Shown here piece by piece: positions 11,711 to 22,189 of a DNA stretch of 55,961 bases. Both the position numbers and the translations under genes were made by a program. The notes beneath the pieces were generated by a model that worked only from the letters and a program-made list of their open reading frames with translations, searched no databases and was not told the origin of the DNA. Source of the DNA: Gymnopilus junonius (taxonomy: Eukaryota; Basidiomycota; Agaricomycetes; Agaricales; Galerinaceae); the NCBI GenBank assembly GCA_015501075.1, contig JADNYJ010000231.1, positions 1 through 55,961 on the forward strand, given 5' to 3'. How positions within the stretch are numbered: the first letter of the stretch is position 1; each line of letters starts with the position of its first letter.

Positions 11711-12317
11711 CTCAACCTCTCAGATGGCTATCTTGTTCTCTTGGCAACTGCACTTTGTGGAGCATGCACTCCAACTAGGCTCGGAATTCGGACATTCATC
11801 TTCATCATACGGCTGACAGGTATCCGGTTCAAGCGCGATCGACGCTGCCGTTCGGTGCCTTGGCAGAAAGTATTCCATGCGGTTCGCCCCTCACCTATTT
11901 TTATTTCTTCGCATTTTTCGCTTTAAATTTAGGAACTCGACGACTTCACACCGCCGACAACTTCCTTTTATATATTTAATGATAAAGCTCCGGATTAGGA
12001 TCAGATAGACGGAAGAGAACAGCAGAAAATTGTAAGAAAGACAGTTTTAATGGGAGCATTGCATACCGACCACAGGAATGAGGTACGAAGTGAACACTAA
12101 GAAAATATATGGATTATCGAAGTAATCCAGTACAAAATACAGCTTTGTCCCATTTCTGAGCTGCGTAAATATGAAGAAGGACAAACCAAATGTAACTGTA
12201 TACATGAAGGAAAAGTCAACTTATATATTCCCCTACGTCGTGGAAATCCAGTCCGATATTTATTTTCTTCTCGTCTCCTGATCCGCATATGTAGTGTAAT
12301 GGAACTCTATCTACTGT
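11711..12317. other. intergenic stretch, no gene recognised
   Basis: It holds short ORFs without signatures and the presumed 3' flank of the minus-strand F-box gene. Nothing further is supported. Confidence 0.3.
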
Positions 12318-14065
12318 TCATATAACTTTTAGCCTGTTCACAGCTTCCAAAAATCTCCAATCGTACCCCGGCATTTCTCCCAGATTCACAGTCGAGATAG
12401 GAACCTGATCATTCTTTTTGTAATTATAAAATTCCCAGAAACCCGCTTTGAAATCATCTGGGGGCCTAAACGGCGGGAATACTAGAGTATGAAGTTGGGA
12501 GAGAATGTGTTCTGGTTCATTTGCTGCGTACCGTGCAAGGCTCCGTAATGTGACTGGGGTCATCTGGAGTACTTCCACTGATGACAAAAAGGATTTAAAC
12601 AGAAGACCTGTGTCGACCCAAGGTCTTATGCCACCCGATGTCGCTAACGAGAGGTCGAGCATCCTGACATTTGATAGATCAGATTGTAAAAACAGCTCTA
12701 GCAATGTCAAGCTGTTGCAGGTGGGCGAAAGGTCGGGATAGAATGCCAGGCAAATACGGAAGCCAATGGACCAGTGACGTTCGAGTGATGGTATACCGTC
12801 ACTACCCTGAAGCACAGTGATAGAGAATGTATTGAGGGAAATATAGACTTCCAACGATGATATGTTCCAAAAGGCAAAGTACGGCACTACGTAACGAAAT
12901 AGCATTTGCGATGTAGCTGCGGCGTGGGTTGGATTGTCAAGGTGATAGTGTGCTATTGAATTTATCGACAATGTACAGTGTGCTGCTGGCTTTATTCCAT
13001 GAGCAACAGCAAAAGATGCGGGGAAATCGATACCAATATGAAGGTGGTCGGACGAGGTAAGGAAGTGGTATGGTTCGAATTCTATGGCATCAGGGTCCAG
13101 CGAATCGCTGGGAAATTTGCTGAGGTTGAGTTTCTGAAGATATGGCATTTGTTTGATTGCTTTTATGGCATCCGTGGCATTTATGTAGGGAGATTCTAGC
13201 TGGAGAGTGAGCAGATTGACGATCCAACGTGCCTCAAGGTTGACCAAGAAATAGCATAAATCTACTCGCAAGTCTTGAAGTAACGGAGTGCTATCGGAGA
13301 AGAGGGTAACTGGTTTTAAAGAGCGGTCGGAACCCACTTGGTAAGAATGTAGGTGGAATGAAGCCAAGTATGGCGCAGGGAGCCGGAATGTATTGACGAG
13401 AAAGTCCTTGAATAGTCCAGACAATTTAGTGATTGATATACTGATTTTCTGCACCCTCGGCCAATTATCGCGGAAGAACGACACTATAAACATCTGGCCA
13501 GAACTCCTCGGCTCCTCGAGTAATTGTCCCATTAGATGTAACGGTGGGGCAAGCCGTTCTGCCTCGGATCCAGGGAGCTGGTTCTCGGAGACGCGTCGAG
13601 CAGGCCGTGCGGATAGCGTAGCACGTCGTGGCAGAAGGCAAGCAATGGAATCCTATAGAGTGCGGGACGCGCTGGCACACAGAACGTGCACAGCCACTGA
13701 TGGGAATGTATCTAATCTAATCGACTACGTGCCAGATGGCACTGCTACAACGGAGCGTCCCTTGTTCGCCTCACGATCTGAGCCCGACCGTCCATTCCAA
13801 ATGATTGCAGCCTCTCCATCCGTAGGACTCGCCCCCAGATTGACGATGATTCCAACAGGAGATTTCTCCATGATTCACACATCCGTGATGTGATGAAACT
13901 GGTGTCGAAGGCGGATTCTTCGGTCAGGTTTGAATTCGTTGTCCAGTCACATTCCAAAGGGTCGTACATGTCAGCGTTTAAAGAGAAGGTAAGCCATAAG
14001 ATGTCATTGCTCAGCTTGCTTATCGGCGAAGGTAAAGATGAAGTCGTTTCGATCTGATGAGCCAT
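12318..14065 (-). pseudogene. F-box/LRR-like protein interrupted by a short insertion
   Basis: F-box proteins are substrate receptors of SCF ubiquitin ligases. The ATG at 14065 (MAHQIETTSSLP) leads into the F-box (PISKLSNDILWLTFSLNADM) and the agaric-specific continuation (RMCESWRNLLLESSSIWGRV, then IVRRTRDAPL). The frame stops at 13745. It resumes at 13539 with HLMGQLLEEPRSSGQMF and FFRDNWPRVQKISISI, then leucine-rich sequence to LEAVNRLKVI and TGA at 12318. Removing 209 bp between two AACGG copies (13540-13544 and 13749-13753) restores one frame exactly (RDAPLHLMGQ). A rescue splice is possible: donor GTGAGG at 13774 and acceptor at 13653 keep the frame but delete the DAPL motif. No other defect is seen, so the insertion looks recent. 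The ATG at 14227 upstream is in frame but weaker. Confidence 0.7.
13540..13753. mobile_element. 204-bp insertion with 5-bp target duplication (AACGG)
   Basis: Unit 13545-13748 sits between AACGG copies at 13540-13544 and 13749-13753, inside the F-box coding region. It is more GC-rich than its surroundings. I see no terminal inverted repeat, poly(A) tail or clear pol III boxes. It does not end in AG on the coding strand, so it is not a clean introner-type intron. The identity of the element is unknown. Confidence 0.55.
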
Positions 14066-14293
14066 GGTCAAGAGCGTGTGGGAAGGAATTTGGTGAAAGT
14101 CAACGTTGCCACGTTCATACATAACTGAAAATCTAATGTTCTTACGTAGTGGAAGAATACTGGATTTTTTAAATTTAAATTTATCACTCCAAGGAATCTT
14201 GTAGACTAGGTTTCTGCGCGTTGACATAATCCAGAGTTCTCTGCCATTAGATCAAAATAACAATTGAACCCACCGGCAGCAAAGTCACCAGTC

Positions 14294-15302
14294 CTACTCC
14301 GTGAGGTCAGAAGTCTCAGCAATCGGAGCGTCATCGACAACGCTGCAAGTAAATTAATCAGAGAAGGGACCCGCGACGAGAAACGGTCCACTTACTCCAG
14401 CACATCAGAAGGTGGAGGTGGAACGGGCGTGTTCGTTACTTTCTTTTTCTTCCCCTTGTTAGCTTCCTCTGCAATATTGAAAGCGCGAGCTGTGAGATCG
14501 TCAGTTGCACCTTCAGATGTGGTATCATCGGAGGTACTATTGAAGAAAGAATTAGAGGAACGGAAATGTGCAGGTATGTGGAATTTGAACGGGGATTAAT
14601 TACGCAGGTTGTTCCGCATCCACAGCGGGAAGAGGAGCGCTCGCAAGTTTAGCCTTCTTCTTCTTATTCCGAGCTTCTTCAGCATTGTCGCGGGATGCCA
14701 ACGTGTCCTCCGCAGCCAGAGCATCAACAACCCCAGCGTTAGCAGTGTCAGCACTATTCACAAGGTGCGGCCAGTAAATGGGTGTGAAGGTAGGATTTGT
14801 TGTTGGGACGCACTCAGCTTCTGGAGGAGTCTCCGCCTCAGCTTCAGTGGTAGGGGGAGCAGGAACAGTAGCAGCCTTCTTTCCTTTCCGCTTAGGCCTC
14901 CTCACACCGTTTTCTATGTCTGCATTTAGTACGTCTCTAAGGCCCAACCCGTGAAGGACTTCTCCAGCAACAGGCAGGGCTTCAGAAGCGGCATCAGCGG
15001 CTGTCCTTAGAACAGACAATATTGTGAGTTTGCGTTAGTGAGGAAGGTTGGATAGGTAATTACCCGAGAACATCGCCAACAGCACGCCCAACGGGCGCAG
15101 CCACCTTCTGCACGGCGTGGCTCACAACGGGAAGAGCGACTTTCTTGGGAGGGAAGATGTTCGGGAGTACATTTCCGATCCTCAGCAAAGGACCAATGAA
15201 TTCCTCGTCGTTGGAGGCGTCCTTGACGTTGCTCGTGGGTGCAGCGTATACGACGAGCGCGAGAGCAAGAACGACGTAGGCAAAGAAGTTGAAAGATTTC
15301 AT
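14294..15302 (-). CDS. secreted Lys/Glu/Ala-rich protein, 276 aa, unknown function
   Basis: CDS is complement(14294..14342, 14396..14536, 14604..15005, 15064..15302). The ATG at 15302 begins a signal peptide (MKSFNFFAYVVLALALVVYA|APTS). Three introns of 53, 67 and 58 nt all have GTAA donors and AG acceptors. All three exon ends are phase 2, so each donor reads as TAA when unspliced (the third as TAAG), yet the joined frame stays open to TAG at 14294. The mature protein is low-complexity, with amphipathic Ala/Val stretches (VSHAVQKVAAPVGRAVGDV), basic clusters (RRPKRKGKK, NKKKKAK, NKGKKKK) and Pro/Glu/Ala linkers. The dibasic sites could be Kex2-like cleavage points; that is inference. No family recognised. 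It lies 228 bp upstream of the F-box gene, on the same strand. Confidence 0.7.
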
Positions 15303-15885
15303 ATTGCGAGTTGAGAGCCGGAGAACTTTGAGAGGTTAGGGTATGGATGAAAATATCGACTCCCTTTTAACTTACCGGTCATTCCATTTGGTCGCTTTCA
15401 TCTGCGTGTTCGAAAATGATTTAGCATAGTTAGTGATAGACGACTAAAGATAGACAACTCCACTTGGGCCACGAGTTAGCATAGGAAACTCACTAAAGAA
15501 ACTCATTAGACGTACCAAGGCAGTGTTAAGCTCATATAACGCGGGATTATATGTTTTGATCTACATTCGGGGGACGGATACCGCATATCGCCTGTTTGGA
15601 CTCGGGAAAGTAGGGTTCTGTAATATAAACAGAGAAGATGAGTAGTTTGGCGTATCAAGATAGTTAAAAACACTTGCAACGTCAGGTTCTTCGCAATATC
15701 TCCCTTATGTTCCTCCATAGTTCGAAAAGTGTACAGTACAAAGCTAATCAAATGACAGTCGCAACGGGTAGCTGGTAGTTGCCGTGATGGGCTGAGTCTG
15801 AAATTGAGTGTCAGCGCATGACTTGAGCGCAGCCACGGCGGACAGCTGTCACCCAACTCCCACTAACCATGTTCCTATCCTCCCT
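15303..15885. other. intergenic stretch between divergent secreted-protein genes
   Basis: It should contain the minus-strand promoter of the 276-aa protein and the plus-strand promoter of the MAG-like gene. No TATA box is clear. The plus-strand ORF over 15808-16137 is a shadow frame of the MAG-like exon. Confidence 0.3.
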
Positions 15886-15887
15886 CT

Positions 15888-16938
15888 CTTTAGACACCGC
15901 CTTGGCCGGCGTCCAGTCCTTCGCTTTGGCATGAGCTGCCGAGGCGCCCATCATCACCCCCGCACCATCGAGAAACAACAGGTCGTCGCAGATGGTCCAT
16001 TTTCTCCACCTTACACTACGCCTTCACGGATTTACCGTACCAGGTGTACCCGTTCCAGGTACTCAGGGATCCTCAGTTTGGATTCAACCAGTGTAATTCG
16101 ACGACTTTGGGCCAAAATTCGAACTGCCAGACATTAGTGTTCAACGGACCTGTGAGTTGATTTTTTTTCTTTTCTTTTTTTCAATATGCATGTGGTCTGA
16201 TACGTGTAATTTCCAGGATGACTTCTGCTTGTGGGGTTCTCCCGACACTAACGGCTTAATTGGGAACGTTGAGGTGAAGGTCGTCGCCTACTGCACCAAG
16301 CCTTACCACGGTACACGTCTCACTTTTCCTGGTGCTATTACGGGTCTGCAGGTGTTTTCTTCTCTTTACCTACTGCAAGTTTGCTGATATTCGCTTAGTG
16401 GACAAAAACTTCTGGCTACATCCGAGCAGTCGGTTTCATTAACCACACTTGTATCGGTTTGAGCTCCACAGATTCAGGAGGCGAACTCGACCCTCACAGC
16501 GCGGACCTTCAAGGGAACCCTCTTGGCGATGTCGCCTTCTCGAATGGAATCACTGATTCGGATGGGCATACTCTCACTCAAGTCTTCGACAGGAACGCGT
16601 ACGTTTTTTATTTGATTTTTTTTGTTCCGGAGGCCGCTACTGACGTTATAACGTAGCTCCGTTAGCGGCAACCGGTTCTGCTTCAATGCGTGCTACAACT
16701 CCGTCTGCTCCCCCGACTACTGCAAGAACAGTTGCTTCCCTCGAGTTCAAAGTGAACGCGTGGAGATTTGATGACATCATTCGAGTTGATATTGACCTTT
16801 CCCCGCGGACCGTTGACGACGACGGCCACGCTTTATTCAACGCCTCTGACTCTGAGTCAAGTAAAAGCGAGGCGCAATTACTGGTTCCAGCCTTTACGGC
16901 CATCTTTGTGGATACCCCGTTGTCGCCACTCGCCTTAG
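15888..16938 (+). pseudogene. MAG-type secreted glycoprotein (macrofage activating glycoprotein family), truncated
   Basis: Supported exons are up to 16151, 16217-16351, 16399-16598 and 16666-16771. Splicing gives motifs typical of this mushroom secreted family: FTDLPYQVYPFQ, GFNQCNSTTLGQNSNCQT, DDFCLWGSP, YCTKPYHGTR, DSGGELDPHSADLQGNPLG and NRFCFNACYNSVCSPDYC. The frame then stops at 16769-16771, where relatives continue with more Cys-rich sequence. Sequence at about 16800-16938 reads SEAQLLVPAFTAIFV, which looks like the hydrophobic GPI-signal tail of the family. A middle section therefore seems deleted. The N-terminus is unresolved: a possible acceptor at about 15888 opens the exon frame, but no signal peptide joins cleanly. 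The 16352-16398 intron is only 47 nt. Confidence 0.6.
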
Positions 16939-17800
16939 TACGTGTAGAGTCTGCTATACTGTCTGGAATGAATTGTCGCCCCCTGACTAAACGCCTATTA
17001 TACCGCTCTTGAAGGTCATGATGGTCGCTTACGCAGCTTCCTTTCTGTAGTCAGCATGAATAGCTGTCGAGATGTCTGTACCCCTTCTACCCCTGTTCTT
17101 TGGTTATGTGCTCTGTTCTTCCGAGTTTTATGCCGGCATTTTCTTCCTGCTTCTCCTTTGTTCACAATACATTCCTCTTCTATCGATCACGGGTTATATA
17201 CGTGTCTCTTTTCTTTCTTCTCTTTTTCATTGATCGTTACGCTGTCCTTCCAAATCTGCTCAGTTTCAAGGCTATATGACTCATCTCCCTCATTCATGGC
17301 CATTTTTATAGCAGTGTCAGCCCTTATCTCCTCGCCCTGCCCTTCGACTCTAAAAGGGATGAACGAGTACACCTGCACCTTACTTTCTTCGATTATACTC
17401 AGCGCGTTTTCTTCTACTTGAGCGTTCTTTATTCCATACATGCCATTTTTTACGCTGCTTGTCCTATGCATGCTGTTAACCTGTGAAAGTAATTCCGGTG
17501 TTCGTAGTTTCTGGGCGGCGGCTGGCGCAGGTTATGGGCAAGATACTGCAGGATGAGGGTGGTGTATTTATTGCACATGAACGCGGTACCACTGCTTGGT
17601 AACCTTTCCTTTCTCTCTTTTTTGGTGTGATTTAAGGCTACAGGCGGATGGACTATCGGATTAATCTCAGGATTTTCTGTGAGGCGTTTTCGCCATGGTT
17701 CGGGCTAGAGAAACCCCTGTCATCTTATTTCAGGAAACGTTCGAAATTTGGACCCTTGTGACTTTCGACTCGAGCAAGCTTGCCCAGTTTGCATTTACTG
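16795..17800 (+). repeat. repeat R, copy 2 (extended)
   Basis: This aligns with 22190-23310. Landmarks are GTACGTGT(A/G)GAGTCTGCTA (about 16939 and 22285), AGCATGAATAGCT(G/A)TCGAGATG (17053 and 22502), ATATGACTCATCTC (17273 and 22739), ATTCCGGTGTTC (17493 and 22989) and GCTGGC(G/A)CAGGTTAT (17521 and 23027). The first part overlaps the MAG-like GPI-tail sequence. The rest has no convincing gene, so it is probably 3' flank. Confidence 0.6.
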
Positions 17801-18030
17801 ATTATGCAAACTGTCAAGGTTCTCGACGGTCCGTGACTTTCCCTAAACTTATATATTTCACTACTTAGGTGTGTATCCAATTACAAGAAGCATACTCATC
17901 TCGCCTTTGTAATATTCGAGGTCCTCAACCACGCATTTCTCTCCATAGTGGAATATATTTAATCTATGTACTGGCTTGATTCACTGATCAAATTTTAAAG
18001 GTTTTAACGACCTTCCTTAGAGTGAAAACT
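17801..18030. other. intergenic, nothing recognised
   Basis: This is AT-rich sequence with no supported feature. Confidence 0.25.
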
Positions 18031-18573
18031 TCAAGAATACGGGTTGAGATCCAACCTTGACGGTTCCCCGGCTTCAAGATACAGGATCTCGATAGGGATA
18101 CCTCCTTCCTTCCTACTGTTGTAAGACTTCGGAAACGGCAATCTAAATTCCTTCCCTTGGGGACTTGCAAGAAGTCGCAAAGTTCGAAGTCGAGGAAGAA
18201 CAAGTCGAGAGTCTATGTGATCAATAAGAATAAGCAAGGTGATTCGCGTTATTAGGAACAGGTCCACGGCTGATACAGAGGCTAGAAAGGTAGTTAGGTC
18301 CGACCATGATACCAAGTTGTCCAATCGCGATAGCGCAAGGTCGAGGCACAATTCCTTGGCGGCGAATAGATTACATTTTGGAAAGGGTGCAACGAAATGC
18401 AAGTTGTTTTTTCCTTGCGGCCATGGAGCGAGGCCAACGACCGAACTCTTGATCGCCGGAACTCGATCTTGATATTCAGCCTGAAGCGTCTCAAGAAAAA
18501 ATACCTGTCCAATTCTGCGCATTTTCAAGGCTATATGGCTATACGGCACATCTCTCATTAGGATCATTGCCAC
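18031..18573 (-). CDS. uncertain 180-aa open frame, LRR/F-box-like
   Basis: A single uninterrupted frame of 180 residues has leucine-rich spacing (LCLDLALSRLDNLV, LVLPRLRTLRLLAS) reminiscent of the C-terminal part of agaric F-box proteins. There is no F-box, signal peptide or recognisable intron. Its first 20 codons overlap a short sequence (AAGGCTATATG...CATCTC...GGATCATT) that is also part of repeat R at 17270 and 22740, so the chosen start may lie in repeat DNA. It could be a fragment or a chance ORF. Confidence 0.25.
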   Translation of the reverse strand: MAMILMRDVPYSHIALKMRRIGQVFFLETLQAEYQDRVPAIKSSVVGLAPWPQGKNNLHFVAPFPKCNLFAAKELCLDLALSRLDNLVSWSDLTTFLASVSAVDLFLITRITLLILIDHIDSRLVLPRLRTLRLLASPQGKEFRLPFPKSYNSRKEGGIPIEILYLEAGEPSRLDLNPYS

Positions 18574-18763
18574 GGCGGATTAGTCCAGCTATACATGCGT
18601 CCGCGACCTTCCATTGGACTAGAGTAAATAAAATTACAAGTGAGATAATTCTGAAAACAGTTTTAATTGACTGTGACAAATTCTTTGGACGATTACAATT
18701 TAATACAAATTCATCTTGGCTTATGGAACCGAGAGCTGTCTCTGTAGTTCTACCGATAAAGAT

Positions 18764-19150
18764 TTAAAAGACTGCAAGGCTCTCCCAATTAACGCTACCA
18801 TCAACAAACATCGTTAGTTCCACCCCGTCACAAAGGTTAGCTCAGAAAGCTTACCCGGCAGGCGCGGTTGCACATCCAGAGCCGCCACCGAACACCGCGC
18901 TCGCGCCATTGGTGCAAGAATCGTGGCCACCGCCAGAAATGAAGAATTCGATTTCACTGGGGACACCAGAAAAGCTGATTGACTTTACTGAGCCGCTTCC
19001 CAGACTGAGGCATTCCCCAGACGGCACTGAGAAACTCCCCTCGTTAGAGCCAGTGCAGCCTGCCCCAGCGAAGAGGGTAACTGTGGCGGACATCGCCAGA
19101 GAGGCGGAAGCGAGGAGGGCAGTGGCGATGAAGACAACGTTGAATTGCAT
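18764..19150 (-). CDS. small secreted beta/gamma-crystallin-like protein, copy 2
   Basis: CDS is complement(18764..18794, 18855..19150), 108 aa. The signal peptide (MQFNVVFIATALLASASLAM) and Cys pattern (AGAGCTG, PSGECL, HDSCTNG, GSGCATAP) match copy 1. Exon 1 again ends at a GTAAGC donor that embeds an in-frame TAA; the 60-nt intron leads to the tail VNWESLAVF. Most differences from copy 1 are in the mature region between the second and fourth Cys (for example the stretch around SAVFGGG versus SLTRGGG), while exon structure and leader are kept. Both copies therefore appear to be maintained as genes. Confidence 0.75.
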
Positions 19151-19171
19151 TTCGGTGAGATGGTGTAGCTT

Positions 19172-19303
19172 CTAAACGACGAAAAAATGGAGTAAGTTGA
19201 CGACGATGAACAGGAGGCTTAGAGAAGGGCGCAGATGCTAACCTGATCGAATGTAGGAAGAGGAGCTGAATGAAAAAAGCTCGAGAGGTAGAAGGTACTT
19301 ATA
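19172..19303 (-). promoter_or_regulatory. TATA box, 5' UTR intron and leader of crystallin-like copy 2
   Basis: TATAAG lies at 19303-19298 on the minus strand. The leader CCTACATTCGATCAG and a GTTAGC donor at 19242 follow, and the 71-nt UTR intron ends at 19172. The architecture is identical to copy 1. Confidence 0.55.
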
Positions 19304-20974
19304 TGTTTTCTTGCAGACCTTAACGTCTAGAGCCTAATACCAAACTTGCCGCACTGTAACTGCTTCTCCAAGCACGGAACTATCCAGCCCCTCCTTTTGG
19401 ATATCATCCTAAACGCCGTTGTTTCCCTCGCGTTGTTAGTTCTCAACCAATTTTAGGTCGTTCTTGATGAAATTTATAGAGTTAGAAAGCCCTGTCCGAA
19501 TTAGACCTGCTAAGTCATGTCCTCAATCAAATTGAACATTGCACATGCGTCAGGCTGGCACCAACGTTGAACGTCAAGATTCTCATGCAACATATTCACT
19601 CGTTATATTTATATCGGTTGAAGCAAAAGTTTAGTATGGCGTTGCGCATTCTGCACCGCAGTATTTGCTCGAGTAGACAGTAGGGCGTGTCCATAAAGAA
19701 ATTTCGAATAATTTTAAAGTTGAATGGGACTGATTGACGATTTAAATAGGAAGTAAAGCAAACTCTTTCTATACGCAAAGGAATTTGTATAATGGTCAAT
19801 CTCCACTGGTGTGGTCTATAGTTAATTACCCCACTTTTCGGGTTCAACGGCGAAGCAGGTGTCAAAAAACTCTGACTGGGATGAGCAAGTACATATGCAT
19901 TGGGGGTCATTGAGAAGACGCCTTTGTGATGCCGAAAAAGCAAGGTTTGAGGGGACACACCGTTTATGATGCCGAGGATGCAAGATTTGAAGGGGAATCC
20001 TCCCAATTGGGTGGGTCATATGATTCATCACGTTTTTCTGCTTGGCTGTATTCGTTTTTAGAGAGGCTTTTCTTAAATTGACACAATGCGCCTCCCGTAC
20101 AACTCCCGTATGGTCGTAACATGGAGGAAAATAGGTTGAAAAATACTTTCCTCTTTTCCTCTGTAATTTTGCCTTAGAGCTGCGACCGCTCAGAACCTGG
20201 ATCGAAGTTGACCATGTCGGATTCGTCCTGGATTGCCGGAACTCTGTCCAGAACATGAACGCCTCGCCTTCTGGACCATACAGGCCTAGGTACGAACCTA
20301 ATTTTCGTGTACGTCTGTGTCTATTTGAGAAAGCGTATTAATAAAAGATAGTTTTGAAAGGCCCCGACGGGCGTGGCCCCCGCTCAAGCACTGGAAAACA
20401 GTGCGAATCAAGAAAAGCACAAAGGCCCGGATTGGGCCGGGCGGCTTCTGGGGGTGGGTGAATCATGATGATGAATGGGTGGCTTCGATTATAGTATAGC
20501 ATTTCATACCTCCGTTTCGCATGGACGTGCGTAATACTGATAAAAATCGCAGACCAAACCAGACTTGCTCAGGGAAAAAAAGAGTAGAATTGGAGCTGGA
20601 AGGATCCGTCGTGAACTCCGAATCATCCATGTCTGTTGTGGCGGAAAGAGCCCGAGTCAGAGTTCAGGATCAGAAATGTATGAATACAGGTAAAGCGATG
20701 CTTTCCGGTGCAGACATCCTATCACTGACAGACTTTGAAGCAGCAGGTGAGCAGAGTAGTCGTCAAGTACCACTTTTTCGAACGGCAGACTTATGACCTT
20801 ACAAACGTTCCTCCCTCCGACTCTAACCTTCCCTGATTCCATTCATGATCAACTGCCAGGGAAGCACTTGAACAACACATGGTATGTACTCTATACTCGT
20901 TCATCTATAAATTGTTTCTCAATGACGCCGATCGTCTATAATTACGACTATGCCGCGAAACCCTTCTCCCGCCG

Positions 20975-21345
20975 CTGGCAAAGATCAACTTCTGCGGTCG
21001 GCAGAACCCTTTCGTAAGATCGGGGTCGATCGATTCAGGCATTGCGGCTTATGTGCTACCGCTGGCTTCTGGGTAAGTTTTCGAATTTATGACTTCCACT
21101 GGATGTATTTCTGGCGTTGAGTCCAGAAACAATGGTTCTCGTTCACAATCCTGAATAGTCAATGAGAAATATATTTTACGTGTACTAAAATATATTTAGA
21201 GTAAGGAGCATCAACATCTTGAATGTCAAGAACTGTCGTTCCCTGAGAGGTTACCACACCGGATTGAATATCTATTTGATTTTAGGGTAATCAGAGCCCC
21301 CGAGTTCTTCTCTTCCACTTTGGCCGGACCCTTCGGACGAAACGT
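20975..21345 (+). pseudogene. 3' remnant of a third DUF5648-type secreted gene
   Basis: This aligns with 24580-24920, the 3' end and downstream flank of the intact gene at 24078. It includes the codons for DSGIAAYVLPL (21035-21070), the stop in TGGGTAAGT, and flanking blocks such as GAGTCCAGAAACAATG and TTGAATATNT. Everything 5' of about 20975 is missing, so it cannot encode the secreted protein. Confidence 0.65.
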
Positions 21346-22189
21346 GCCTAGAAGCTGGTGTATACCAGCCGGAGATGCAGCATTCGAAGAGAATGCATTT
21401 CTTCTGGAACAATGAGGGACTGCCCGAGTAGAGTCCACCTATTGTTGAAGACAACGTAAGAAAAAAGGGTCGGTAAGGGTGTGACTTGCAAGGCGCATAA
21501 TCCATAGAAAATCATCTAGAGAAATAATAGTATTCTCCAAGTCGATTTTGATCAAGAATGTCCGTGACAAGATCGGGTAAAAATAACGGATGCCATTCCA
21601 TATTCGACAGGTTGCGGCAGAAGGCTCATCTTGTTCAACGGGCCAAAATGTATAGCAGGCTCAAACACTAAAAGGAGGAGGACTATGGAAAGTGGAGCGA
21701 AGATTGTCCAAGGTACTACACTGTTGGGATATCTTTTCGTTCCAACTAATTCGGGACTCGAGCGAAGCGATGTAGTACGTTGTCAAGCACTTGAACAAAG
21801 TACGATCTGCAGAGAACGTTCATAACGCAGATAAAATTCGGAAACAAGAAATCAAATTCCAGAGGCTAACGAAAACCGAAAGAGGACCATACCGACTTGC
21901 GCCATAAGTAATTCAGATGAAGCAGATTTTCAGGACAATATAACAGCTGCGGACTGTAAATACAAAGAAAAAGGACACAGACAAAGGATATTCGAATTTG
22001 GGTGTATTTCCGGAGCAGTAAGATAATGCTGATAGAAAAATATGCTGAACGACAGATAGAAGGCGTTGTCGGTATTAGCGAGACGCGGAGCCTTCGGGAG
22101 TTGCAGTTGCCGATGTACTGTACAGTTGACGTGTAAAGATTCCAATGACCACGTTTCACTGATGTTTTTTGAGTCAAATGTTCAGCGCG
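21346..22189. other. intergenic stretch, no gene recognised
   Basis: Only short unsupported ORFs are seen on both strands. Confidence 0.3.

Larger units (their letters stand above)
18610..20880. repeat. segmental duplication, copy 2
   Basis: This is the counterpart of 9250-11190, about 300 nt longer because of indels (for example near 19860-20060). It carries the second crystallin-like gene and the same upstream landmarks. Confidence 0.7.

Noticed and set aside
13545..13748. Introner-type intron in the F-box gene
   Set aside because: The unit starts GTAG on the coding strand but ends CCCCA, with no AG acceptor that restores the frame at the duplication.
15808..16137. 109-aa ORF
   Set aside because: A different frame of the same segment carries the MAG-family motifs.
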